Positions 36,329 through 48,148 of a stretch of 64,000 nt of DNA are shown piece after piece. How positions within the stretch are numbered: the stretch's first letter is position 1; the number at the start of each line of letters is the position of its first letter. The notes below the pieces were generated by a model. That model was not told the origin of the DNA and ran no database searches. It worked only from the letters and a program-made list of their open reading frames with translations. The position numbers and the translations under genes were made by a program. Origin of the DNA: Rhizophagus irregularis (Eukaryota; Glomeromycota; Glomeromycetes; Glomerales; Glomeraceae); assembly GCF_026210795.1 (NCBI RefSeq), contig NC_089432.1:3348001-3412000 (forward strand). The letters run 5' to 3'.

Positions 36329-38723
36329 ATGTCTCAAAACAATCAAACTGATAATTGGGATGAATGGGTTGAGGATGCCATTTCTAAAAAATATATTAAA
36401 CATTATGAATATAAATATTTTATAAATATTCAAGAAATTGGTACTGGCAGCTTTGGGAAAGTTTATCGTGCCAATTGGAAAAATTCGGAACAATGTTTAG
36501 CATTAAAATCTTTTTTTAAACTTGATAACACCACTGCTAAGGAACTTATTCATGAGGTGCCTATAAAGTACACTTGTTCTTAATATGTCATTATAATAAC
36601 TTTAACTGAAATTTTATTCTATAATTATATTTAGCTTGACCTTCAACGTGAAGTTGCTTTTCATGACAATATTATAAGTTTTTGTGGAATTACAATTGCT
36701 GATCAAGGTATATAATAAGTTACTTAATTGTTTGTACTTCATGGCTGTTGGGTCCATACGAAGAACGTATGTAAAAGACACAACTTATACCATACTATAT
36801 CACACTTTTTATATATCTGGATGTTCTCGACGTTTATGTTTAAACAATTGCAGTTGTCCGTAAATACAACACTAAATAACTTTTTTTTAAAAAAAAACAA
36901 ATGTTTAGAAAATACAAATGATCAAATAATGAAGTACTTATTGGTAATGGAATATGCTGATAGCGGGTCCCTACAAAACTATTTGAAAACAAACTTCAGT
37001 AAACTTACTTGGAATGACAAATGTAACTTGGCATATCAATTGGCTTGTGCAACATTATGTCTACATAATGAAGGAATTATACATCGCGACTTGGTAATTC
37101 ATTATAATTTAATAATTCGAAAGATTTATTTGTGTCAAATAACTTATATAATTTATATCATCTCATAGCATTCTGGAAACGTGTTAGTTCATCAGAATGC
37201 TATTAAGGTATCTGATTTTGGATTATCAAAAAGAATTAAAGAAATATCCAACTCTCAATCAAAATTATTTGGCGTTATTCCTTATATTGATCCAAAAGGA
37301 TTCGCCGGACAGCAACCATATTCGTTAAATAAAAAAAGTGACGTTTATAGTATTGGTGTGCTTTTCTGGGAGATAACAAGTGGTAGACCACCTTTCGAAA
37401 ATGAACAATATAATTGTGATTTAGCCGCACGAATTGCACAGGGTCTCAGAGAAACCATTGTTCCAGGTACACCTGGTAATTATGTTGAGCTTTATGTTGG
37501 TAAATATAATTTTAATGATTTATACTAGTGGTCAACCCGTTATCAACGACATTCTATCTAATAGTTACTTTTTTTATTTAGAATGTTGGAATAGTGAACC
37601 AGATAACCGCCCAACTATTAATGACGTAGTCGCAAGATTGAAAAAAATTATTAATACGTCAGATAATGCAAAAATTATTTATGAACCAACATTTAGTTCA
37701 AGTACTCATATAAGTATTAACAATTCATTAGTTGGAGGTGAATTATCTCAAATTTTTGATGAAATAACTACAGGAGCTTTAAAATCATCCAATAAAAAGA
37801 CAAGTGTTTTACTCGAAGAAGAGGATCCGAATATAATAATTAAAGAGATATTAGATTTTGTTTTTACAATAACAGAAAAAAAGGAACTAACCTTAATAAA
37901 GCAGAACATTATTGATTATTTTAATAAAAATGAAATTGATACACTGAAAATTTACAAACAATTACTAGATAATCAGAATGACGTAGATTCCATGGTTTTG
38001 CTTGGATATTTTTATTATATGGGAGTCGAGACAAGTAAGAATTATGAAAAGGCATTTGAATTATTTAAATATGCATCTAATAAATCAAATAATAGCGCAT
38101 CAGGACAATCAAAATCATATGTATTAGCAAATTATTACGTTGGAATATGTTACCACAACGGGTATGGAATTACAAAAAATGAAAAATTAGCTTTTGGTTA
38201 TTTTGACGAAGTAGCAAATAAAGATTATGCAGCGGGACAATCAAATGTAGGTTATTGTTATTGTATGGGAGTAGGTATTATAAAAGATTTAAAATTGGCT
38301 GCTCATTGGTATCAAAAAGCTGCAGATAACGGAAATATATTAGCGATATACAATCTTGGCCTTTTATATTTAAATGGAGATGGTGTTAATAAAGATCATG
38401 TTAAAGCTTTCAAATTATTTGAAAGATCATCTGAAGAATATTTGGGTGGAATTGTTATATTAGGACGTTGTTATGAATGTGGAATTGGAACCAAAATTGA
38501 TAAGTGTAGAGCATTCGAACTATACCACAAAGCAGCAGAATTAGGGGATAGTCAAGCTCAATATAATCTTGCTTTTATGTATAAAAATGGATACGGAACC
38601 ACAAAAGATTTTGATAAAGCAACTTATTGGTATAGAAAATCTGCTGACCAAGGACATGAAGATGCACATAATAAATTATATCAACTCTCAAAAGTTAGGC
38701 GTGATGACTGTAAAATCTTGTAA
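36329..38723 (+). CDS. Kinase-Sel1 gene 8, long subtype
   Basis: Exons 36329-36556, 36635-36707, 36909-37093, 37169-37499 and 37582-38723, 652 residues in frame. Motifs with positions: WVEDAISKKYIKHYEY, glycine loop GTGSFG (38-43), K60, LVMEYADSGSL, HRDL (159-162), HSGN (163-166), DFGLSKRI (from 178), PYIDPKGF, WEITSGRPPF, ECWNSEPDNRP (from 273). After a linker of about 90 residues come six clear Sel1 repeats (roughly 390-640), including YYVGICYHNGYG, NVGYCYCMGVG, NLGLLYLNGDG and NLAFMYKNGYG. It is the closest relative of gene 2 (same six-repeat layout and SKVRRDDCKIL-like end) but keeps the catalytic Asn, so it is probably active. Confidence 0.9.
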
Positions 38724-38790
38724 TTTATTTTGGTTCGTGCATATTATTTATTAATAAATTATTAATTTTCATAAAATAACTATATTTAAC

Positions 38791-38885
38791 CGGGAAGAAA
38801 ATTAACCGGTGGCCAGAATTACATAATTCCAAGTCAAACCATAACCAGCATTAACATTAATTCCTTGCCGGTTAATTTTCCCCCG
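38791..38885. mobile_element. Small inverted-repeat element
   Basis: About 95 bp with ends CGGGAAGAAAATTAACCGG and CCGGTTAATTTTCCCCCG, a 17-19 bp inverted repeat, just past the end of gene 8. The flanks TTTAAC and GTTATC do not give a certain target duplication. Confidence 0.6.
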
Positions 38886-39127
38886 TTATCAATTTATAGA
38901 TAAATACGTTTTTTTGCTTTTATATATGATTTCTTATCTTAAAAAATAAATCAAACATATGACGCAGTTATGCATCATTTCACAATGAAAATTATTGTAA
39001 AATAAAATATCAATGATTGAACCAGGGGTGTACGATTAAAATTTTAGCGAATGTTATTAGTTTGTGTAACATTTATCTTGGACAAAAAAAATAGCACAAA
39101 AATATTAATTAAAAAGTTCAGAAACGT
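38886..39127. other. Spacer
   Basis: AT-rich, no gene or repeat seen. Confidence 0.3.
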
Positions 39128-40720
39128 TTATTTTAACAATTTTTTCTTCACGCTCAAATAGGCAATAGCAACGCATTTCTCCTTATTATTATGTACGCGT
39201 TTAAATCGTGCTACTAGATAGAGGTGATAAATGATAATTAGCCTTACATATAGGAGGAAATACCTCTCCATTGCAATGTTGTTATTTATGACACCATTAG
39301 GTACATTATGTTCACCACCTGCAGCATAAAACCAGTCCTCATCCGTATGAACATCATGTACCAGAATAATAGTTGCTCCTATTACGGTAGGAGCCATCTG
39401 GCGCAGCTATATGAGCAGCAATTATATTTGCATTATTCAAAGCTATTTCAGCAGCAATATTGCTAAGGCATTCCACATCTAATATGGGTTAATTTCCCCT
39501 TTTTGTTCTTTAGTTTTTGTTCGTACCAATCTGCAGCCTTTCCGGTTAAACATAATTCGAAAAATGCTAAAACTCTCTGTTTTCCAGCAGCATTGTTAGT
39601 TGTCATTCCAGAGGCTGTGACATATAATCTGAAATCTTTAATGAAATTGTCTACGTCTTCATGTGCTGAGTCACTAAATCTAGGCGGTGGATACCATGCC
39701 ATTCCTGGTTGTTGATTTAAAAGTCCATTATTTTGTAAGATTAAAATTTTTTGTTGTAAATTATTAATTTGCTGTTGTAAATTGTTATTTTGAGTTTGTG
39801 AGGCTCGGAATTGTTACCTCCAGTTTTGAGCTTAACGAATACAACCAGTATGACATCTCTTCCATCTTTCAGTATCATGATTATATCTTACAGTCCATCT
39901 GCGAATATTTCTCCTATAGACTGTAATTTGCCAATTTTTTCGTTGATTAAGTAATTGTAATGCAAAATTTTGCATTAATAAATCATTAATTCGCCTTTTC
40001 CTATTTTCAGCAATTTCCCAGTACTCTCTGCGAGCATTTCATTCATCTCTTTATCATCCGATCTGTTCTTAATGCCTGAGCTCGGGCTTCATTCAGCTGA
40101 TGTCTAAGATCTTCCACTACCTATTTTCTTTATTCAGTAGATTCTGGTATTGATCACGCTCTGTCGCAATATTAGCAAGATTCTGACGTTTTAAAGTTCT
40201 AAGATCCAAAGTGGAATTTTGCAATGATGTTGCATCCTGACGAATCAAGTCTAAAAAATGGTTAGTATCATCACAAAGTATGTCAAGATTAGTTTGAGTT
40301 AAAGGCACTCTTCCTTCTATAAGCTGGCGAATTGTAGTAGTCTATCAGCAATTGCTGGTAAATAATTATTTATAATGCGTTGTATTGGATCTGGATTGCA
40401 TGAGCTATTAAGGCTGTTAAAGCTGTCAAGGTTAAGATCGTTATCTATAGGAATATTTTATATGGAGATTTTTTGATATCAGTCCTAAACTTTCCTACTG
40501 TATCTTCCAACTGAATGATTCGATTTATCTTGGACAACCAATGCTTCCTCCTTTAATTCCAAATGATCTCTGCATTTTTCAAGCTCTGCCTTTAATCTTT
40601 CTATTTCGTCCTCACGTGATACAACATTTTTTTTCAAGGTATGAAATATATCGCTCACAGCATTCTAGATCATTTACAAGTTTGCGGATTTTTCTTTATT
40701 AGTAATATTGTTAATCAGCT
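39128..40720 (-). pseudogene. Decayed retroelement gag-like gene
   Basis: Minus-strand coding pieces in order: SREDEIERLKAELEKCRDHL (about 40560-40620, coiled coil), TQTNLDILCDDTNHFLDL (near 40290), RRINDLLMQNFALQLL (near 40000), LQQQINNLQQKILILQ (near 39750, coiled coil), GMAWYPPPRFSD followed by AAGKQRVLAFFELCL and GKAADWYEQ (39500-39710), and HDVHTDEDWFYAAGG (near 39330). The block with RVLAFFELCLTGKAADWYEQ resembles the capsid domain of LTR-retrotransposon gag. Stops and frameshifts separate the pieces. This family is common in glomeromycotan genomes from memory; a search would confirm. Confidence 0.5.
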
Positions 40721-40786
40721 CTGGTACTAATTTTTCCACAATTCTTAATTTCTGCGATATGCACCCGTTACACCCATCTTTATCTT

Positions 40787-41727
40787 TTGTTAACCCTAAG
40801 GGAACTTTATTATACACCTAGGTGGTATTATCGGTCAGTAGAGAAATTTCATGAGGAAGTGAAAAAACAAGGTTATAATTTTGACTTATCTGATGATGTA
40901 CATGATTTTTTACATAGACAGGTAGTATGGCAAGTGAATGCACCTCATCCTAAGTACATTTCATATGCCTCCTTTACTGCTATTCCTAATGAAGTTAATA
41001 TGTCTGACATTTAATATGCCTATGCCTTCTGACAATTATATGAGATGAATATTTAAGTATCGTTTGCTGTAAAAGATATAGCTTCACGCTATCACCGTAG
41101 TCTTGCTTTGACTGATAAGTTATCCACACATACCGCTAAGGCATTTTGAGACTTTATATGATGATCCAGATTGTCCACTCATGATAGGGGAAAAGAGTAT
41201 GTAGCTAAGTGTAAAGAATTATTGACTAAACATGGTGTAAAAATACAGTATTGCTAATTCTAAACGTAAGGTGAGCATTATTGAACGTGATCACTTGATT
41301 GCAGAAAAACACTTTTCTTACGCGTGAAGCAGTTGAAGCTAGGCTTGCTCCTAGCGAACAGTGCAGAACTTGGATTAAATATCTTTGTGTACTAGATGAT
41401 GAAAAATTTAATAATTCTGTTACAAGATTAATAGGTATGACCCTCTGCAGAAGCGATAAAAAATAAGAAAGTTTATTCCAAATCCTCTTGTAAATACAAT
41501 AGACTTGATGAGTCACGTTTATTTACTTGAACATGTGGAACTTAAAGGTGGGCCTAAACGAAGAGGTACGATATGAACTGAAGTCATGAATTATTTGATA
41601 TTGGAGAAGTTCGTGTACATAAAAATCAACCAGTCCTTTATTGAATCACTTGATGGACCAAAGCATAGGGGAACCATTACTCATTAATGATGATGTTGAA
41701 CTACCTCCTGAGAGTGTTCTTCATTAA
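40787..41727 (+). pseudogene. Decayed integrase (rve/DDE) of a retroelement
   Basis: Plus-strand pieces: LRELYYTPRWYYRSVEKFHE (from 40793), ASRYHRSLALTDKLSTHTAK (about 41085-41140), IIERDHLIAEKH (41277-41310), APSEQCRTWIKYLCVLDDEK FNNSVTRLIGM (41350-41440), and NQPVLYWLDGPKHRGT near the end, each in a different frame. The order and wording match the integrase core and C-terminal part of a Ginger/Polinton-like or LTR family I know from other genomes (IVERFNRTL, LNNEVTRLTGKKP). At least four frameshifts. It runs away from the gag-like remnant on the other strand. Confidence 0.5.
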
Positions 41728-42006
41728 TAATTACCCTCAATTTTAAGTTATGGATATAATTTTCTCATTCTAGTGATTATTTTATTTATGAATAATTACT
41801 TAATTTGATTTTATTATTCCAAAGGATAAAAAATTATTTATTAAACGATGACAACATTCAATAAAGAACAAAAGCTTTAAATTTAGACACACTTGGATTT
41901 CAATAGACTTTATCGAATATCAAATGGTAAAAATTGTATGAAAATTATAATAAATTAAATAAAAAGACTTTGGAAAAACACTGGGTGAAAGTTATCAACA
42001 CAATTA

Positions 42007-42260
42007 TCATTGGATTTTATAACCAAGCCCATTACAATATAAGCAAATCACAGAACCAGTTCCCGCACATCGTGAGCAAACTAATCTCAATTGTAACCCA
42101 TTTATGACAGGTTGGATAGCACCTCCAGCGCCACCACAAATTCCACAGCAGACCCTCCCATTACCACAACAAATACGGCACTAGAGGATTTGTTATACAA
42201 TTAGCTCAATATTAACTCTTGGAAAGTAATAACGAAAAAAAGATAACTTACTCTAGTCAT
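42007..42260 (-). CDS. Small DnaJ-type zinc-binding protein, two exons
   Basis: A gene too short for usual ORF calls. Exon 1 is 42260-42252 (Met-Thr-Arg), then a GTAAGT...CTCTAG intron of 71 bases, then exon 2 42180-42007, total 60 residues. It contains four Cys-x-x-Cys pairs, three of them followed by Gly-x-Gly: CRICCGNG, CGICGGAG, CSRCAGTG and CLYCNGLG, ending GYKIQ. This is the pattern of the DnaJ central zinc-binding domain and of small BSD2/DnaJ-like proteins, here without a J domain. Likely role: binding two zinc ions and helping thiol or chaperone functions; unproven. The density of Cys and clean splice sites make chance unlikely. Three repeats of about 80-100 bases lie upstream. Confidence 0.65.
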
Positions 42261-42462
42261 TTCGCTGTATTATAGAACGTATACGGTAAATTAGTGGTAA
42301 ACTATACTTGCACCGGAAAATATTAGCTTTAACGATAATATATAGTATGTGCGAGGAAATTCAAGAATGAAAATTCACTTTTGATTAACACAAAATGAAT
42401 AAGACGGGAGTATAAATATCTAAACAAATGATCCCATTGAATGCTGAATTGGGAATCTAATC

Positions 42463-42710
42463 AAATGATTAATCGCTCAAATTGGAATAATTAATCGTCC
42501 TATTCTATTATCTATGAAAATTTCTAAATGATGAAACAGTATGCGAATTAGGTATTTAATCAAATGATTAATTTCTCAAATTGGAATAAGTGTTAGATTC
42601 TATTATCAGTAAATAACGAAACGGAATGATTAATCGTTCAAATTGGAATAGTTATATGTTATATTCTATTATCTATGAAATTTCTAAATGATGCAAAAAT
42701 GAAATACTAT
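42463..42710. repeat. Three diverged tandem repeats upstream of the zinc-binding gene
   Basis: Words AATGATTAAT(C/T)G(C/T)TCAAATTGGAATA, then a spacer and TATTCTATTATCTATGAAA TTTCTAAATGATG, occur at about 42463, 42563 and 42623. They sit 200-450 bases upstream of the small zinc-binding gene and might carry regulatory sites. Confidence 0.6.
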
Positions 42711-43590
42711 GACGTAATTACCCTCATTCGCAATGCTAAATTCAACCTTTTGTCATTCAGAAACTAATTTTCATTTTATCTTTATTGGCGTAATTGTAAT
42801 AACAGTCAGGTGATTAACATAAAAATAGGCCAATCAATTATTGGTCACATGATAATTTATTATGAAAACGCTACAATTTTTAACGTTTATAGTTTAAGCA
42901 AGATGTTGGGCGTGTATAATACTCTTTTGTTCTTTTCACTAATCATTGACATATCACGCTATCTATTATTCTTATTATATCTAAATAAAAGAAAATAACT
43001 GATTTATATATTAACTTCATTCAAGAGGAACTTCTGTCGCACAAACAAAAAGCTTGATATAACGGAATTTCACGTGATTTTATATCCATATACCAATTAC
43101 CAGAAATTTTTACTGGAATGGATGGTTCCAGCATATCGAATCCCACTGTGTATTTAGTGAGTAAATTAGTCGATATTAAAAAAAAAGCTGTGTCAATAAG
43201 CGCCATATATCTATAGCAGAAGCAATTAACAAAATTGGCTAGAACTCATAACGGTGCTTGAAATGTAGAGTACTGTTTATAATTTTATTATTGTAGATAT
43301 GACATAATGACATAATGATACTATATATTCATTTTAAAAAATGCTCCGTAAACTAGATTATACGTTATCGTTCAGCCAAATAGGATCATGCAGATTTTCA
43401 TAGACCGATATTTTTATTAGCCATAGCAATAACACAATATTGATATAATAAAGTGGAGTAAAAAAATGACGTAAATGAATATTCTGTAGGAAAAGTTTAA
43501 ATAAAGCTTATAAAAATGAAATTTATAGAAAGCTTATTTATGATGTTATTAATTAATGCATGATCAAAAACGTCAGAACGATAACACTTT
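42711..43590. other. Intergenic, one possible fragment
   Basis: No supported gene. The minus-strand reading 43206-43021 (with KISGNWYMDIKSREIPLY) looks protein-like but I do not know the family; its surroundings repeat at 21.8 kb. Could be a remnant of a repeated gene. Confidence 0.3.
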
Positions 43591-43591
43591 T

Positions 43592-43700
43592 GTGGGGCTA
43601 TATCGGTCACAGGACCGAATGATTGGATGAAAATGGGCCACGTAGTGGCCATTTTCACCAATCAATGAAGGGCCCTGTGACCGATATAGCTACTCCCCCA
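43592..43700. promoter_or_regulatory. Palindrome in front of the F-box remnant
   Basis: Imperfect inverted repeat with arms of about 46 bases: left GGCTATATCGGTCACAGG... and right ...CCTGTGACCGATATAGCT, centred on GGCCACGTAGTGGCC at 43636-43650. A TATATATAAG sequence follows near 43712, about 90 bases before the ATG at 43803. It is either a miniature element or a promoter palindrome. Confidence 0.65.
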
Positions 43701-43802
43701 TCCAATAATATGTATATATAAGCCACATGATGTAAAGTATGATAGGTTTTGATCAATATAGAGCACTTCTCCTTTCATTTCTCTTTTTCTCTTTTAAAAC
43801 AA

Positions 43803-45457
43803 ATGGCATGTTCAAAAACATTTTCTGGTGATATACCAGAAGTGATGCAAAATATCATAAAATCACTTCATTCTTCTATTTTGATAAATAGAAATTGTTG
43901 TTTTCTCGCGATACCTTTACTTTGGAAAGATCCTTTTTCTGTTAAATATCGAAATAATTTATCACATCATTTCATTGACACATATTTTTCATTTTTAAAT
44001 GAAAATGACAGAGATAAAATTAATAAAATTAAATTTCACAAGTCAGATATAATAAGTTCATATAAACCTTTATTTAATTATCATACTTTAATAAAAACCT
44101 TATATACTTTCAGAATGGAATTACATGTTATAAATTGGCTCAACACTACAAGGAACTTCAAATGAAAAAGCTTATAATCAATTAATTACATTACAAGATG
44201 AATCTAATAAAGAAATCAGATTGGTCAAGGCAACAACCTTTTTGTAGAAATAATGTCATTTTAAACAAACTACATATAACGTTTGCATTTTATAATGAAC
44301 AACTTTTTAATTCTATTTATGAGTTGATTTTAAATTTAAATAATCCAACGTTCATATCAAATATTGAAGAATTTACTTTTCATTTATTTAATTATAACAA
44401 ATAATTCTCTATAATTAAACAATTTTTGTCTTATCTTCCATCAACTATATTAAATATATTGAATTTTTTCTTTTAGGATCAAGATAGAGAAGAAAAATTT
44501 ATTATTACAGATTTAATTAAATCACAGTCACAACTTTCTTCGATTTTCTTATGATATATTAAGTCATTCATTCTTGGATTCTTTAAAAATTCATCAATAA
44601 CATCATTAAATTTTGGCTCAGATATTCCATTTGATTTGAGTTATGATGCACTTTCTCATCCTACTCAACTTGAATCTCTTCAATTTAAAGATTGCGATTT
44701 GGATTCAAATATTTTTCGAACTTTACTTAAAATTAAAACACCATTGAAGATCAAAACTTTGGTCATTAAAAATATTCAGGTTAGAAAAAGTATCGAAATC
44801 GAATTATTCGTTCAAAAAGTTGGTTATTATATTAAAAAATTTGATTTTTGATATTGGATTTATTTATACCATTTTAAAAAACATTTATTTGATGCCATTA
44901 TTAATTATTGTGAAAGAATTCAATTTCTTACATTTATGTCATACTGATTTTAATGTTATTCCTAAATTATCTAAAATGATTTCCAATTTTAATAATACTT
45001 TTAAATTTCTTACCCTAGAAGTTAATTTTATCATTATAAACATTTTTCTTATAATGTTATTTTTTATGATGATGTTAATGTATTGAAAATTAGTTCAATG
45101 ATTTTAAAATTATTATGTGATTCTTTACCTCCTAATTTATGTTATTTAGATTTAAATCTTGTGGTTAATCCTGATGATTTAAAATTACTTTTCGATAATT
45201 GTGATCAAATTGATCTTAAAAGATTATTAATTAGAAATAGAAGTTCTCATAATTTAGATGTTACTTTAAATGTTATAAAAGATTTTATTAAGAATAAGAA
45301 TTTGAATTATTTATCCTATTCTATTAGAAATGATTCTAAATTTCGAAATAATTTGGAATTTTTATTTAAAGAAATTCAATCATTTGTTAAAATTAAGAAT
45401 TATTATGATTTAACTATTAAATTAGATAATATTGGTAATATAAAATTCAATTATTGA
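43803..45457 (+). pseudogene. F-box-like gene with LRR-type C-terminus, broken
   Basis: Starts MACSKTFSGDIPEVMQNII, followed by CFLAIPLLWKDPFS, the start of F-box-like proteins that are abundant in Rhizophagus (family knowledge). The reading continues in pieces: 43803-44165, 44198-44404, 44636-44851, about 44850-45000 in another frame, and 45083-45457 with PPNLCYLDLNL and CDQIDLKRLLIR, typical leucine-rich tail words. At least two frameshifts and one or more stops (near 44404 and 44480) separate them, and no intron borders explain the gaps. Full-length relatives are near 500 residues. F-box proteins recruit targets to SCF ubiquitin ligases; this copy probably does not. Confidence 0.7.
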
Positions 45458-48146
45458 ATTTTATTACATAATAATTTCTAATAATTGAAATTTAAATTTA
45501 TAATAAAGATACAGTATTTTTATAAAACATGATATGTTCTTTGTGTTGAAAATTATCTAAAATATCCCCAAATACTAATTTATAAGATCGATATGATGTG
45601 AACTTCAAAAAATCATTTTTTAGTTCATCTTGATTTGATTTCTACTCAACTCACACAAAAGCAATCATCGTAAAATTAAATAGAAATAGAAGGTTTGGTA
45701 CTGTGTCGTACTGTACTTCAAAGGAACTTGTATATTTTTTTCCAAAAACAGCTGTATCGGTATATAGGGGGGTTTGATGTGTTCTGGATCGCTCAAAATT
45801 AAGTTTTGAAATAATTAGTAAAATTGGTTTTATTTAATTTTTATGAGTTTGCATTTTTTGTATATTGTTTGATAATAAAGATAAATAAAATACTTGCATT
45901 TATCTATGTATAAAATCTGTAAATAAATACGTTATTTAAGATATTTCACATTTTAAAATCTTTCATGTTCTGTATTTGCTTAAATTTTAATAATTTATTT
46001 AACCAAAAATTACAAAATAAAATAAATATATAATTTAAAAAACTGGTTATTATATTTTAAACCCGTAATTTTCACTAATTTAGTTATAAAAAAAAATATT
46101 ATTCTACCAGCGAAGAAAAATAATAATCTATTCAAAATATTTTAACGTAAAAACCAACGTTAAACAGATTTTAAATTGTAGTCTTTGTTCAAAACTTTAC
46201 TGTGCTTATTAAATTCGATATTTTTGAACCTAAAAAATATTTTACTAAATAAGTTTATCATACCTTATTTGTAAAGTTTTTAAACTCTTCAACATATCAC
46301 AGAAACTCAGGGATTATATAAGCTGGGATTGACTTAAATAACATTATCAACATACGCGTAATGGATATGGCGCGTAAAATAATATTACATCATATCATCA
46401 TACTAATCACAATGATTCACAGTAAAATTATCTATAAAAACGCTTTTTTTCCTCATGGACTTTTTAGTTTCGAAAGTTTATTCTCTCAGTTTTCTAAAAG
46501 TTTTAGTTTTGAAAGTTTTTTTTCTCCTTTTACTATTTTTTATTATCTTTAAATATTATTTAAATATTTGCTATTTCTTTATTTCTTTAACATTCATTTT
46601 TTTCTTTAATATACAAACACCAACATTTTTCTAGCACCTTTAAACAACCGCCCTCCACCAACTCTTGTTAAATATTTACGCGTTATCTATAGCGTGTTTT
46701 GATATATTTAATACTCTATCATTTTCTTTTCTTGAACTTATATTTAATACATAACTTTCGTTCTTATCCTTTATACAAAAGTCTTGGAAGGTTTCTACTT
46801 AAATGTCAATAAAGATAAAGTTATTGGGCTTTTTTTGTTATTTTGGTAAGTGGAAATGACTAAGCTGGGATGTATAAGGGATTTGTGCACCTAGAGTGTT
46901 TCGGTTATCCTCCTCTTCTAGAAGTTTGGTTACCTTAAATGAGAAAACAACAGAAATAATTTCTCAAGCTATGTCGCAGACTTCTGTATGTGGGGCCCTT
47001 CCCTTTGGTGGTGGGTCTCACGTCTTATTATCAATGTGACAGTACCTCTGCACGAGTTTGATCACTCACGATATATCGTTAACGTCAGTTGATAGTAGGC
47101 GTGGGGGCTTGAATCTGTCTTTTCTGCAAAGCTTACTTAGAGTACTCGAGTCTTCTAATATATTTTTACCATATATTTTATTTTTTAGGTAATAAATAAT
47201 TCAATCTAACAAGTTGTAAATCTTAAAATCTGAGAAATATTTTTTTGGAAATAAAATTAAATTTCTTATATGGTAAATAAAATAATGAATTATATTTTTA
47301 CTTTTATCTTTAAACAATTTTTTGAATTTATTAAATTGAACTTATCCCGATATACAAAACTAACAATGAGAAAAATTTTTTGCTAATGATTTATCTAAAC
47401 GTTTGACTGTCAACTTTTAATTAATTACTATAAAGATTATATCATTTTTATATTAATTGATTAATTATCTCCCATAAGTAAGATCAGAAGCGGACCAACC
47501 TTTCCATCATACTAATTTTACGTAAAAAAGCTAATGGTAACGATCGCCTTACAAAGCTTTTCTCCCCTACTTTTGACCTCCACTTCCTTTTCCCTTCTAC
47601 CCTTTTTACTTTTCTTACCAATTTTTATTATATAAACTATTAAATAGTAACTTAGAAACTAACTCTGCCTTACTATTTGACATGTCAACTTGATTCGAAT
47701 TCATCAGTGATCATTTAATTTCCAATTCACCATCAGATGACTGTCCAGAAATCTTCAAATGTTTGTACGATTCAAGCTTTTATCCTGTTCATCGTTCATA
47801 TCAATTCTAGAATCCCTATATCATCTAGTCTTCTCCTGCTTCGTGGGCATTTACTGAAGTACTTATTGTAATCGGTGACAATTTATATGTACTATGTCTA
47901 ATAAAATATGCAGATTTAAATTCCTAATTTATGTTATATTTAGAATTACTATTTTTCAGACTATAACAGATAACTAAACAATCCTAAAAATAGTATACAG
48001 CAATATAATTTACCTTTTAAATGTTTATCGTAAGAAAGGAACATGTTTCTTAATTAAGATAATTACTAATCTTACATAACAATATTTGTTTATTAAAAAA
48101 ATGAATGCTTACCCGTTATTTATAATGAAAATTTATTCTAATTAAC
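45458..48146. other. Gene-poor spacer
   Basis: About 2.7 kb, AT-rich. Near 46465-46530 the word TTTTAGTTT(C/T)GAAAGTTT is repeated. I see no gene or RNA that I can support. Confidence 0.35.
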
Positions 48147-48148
48147 TA

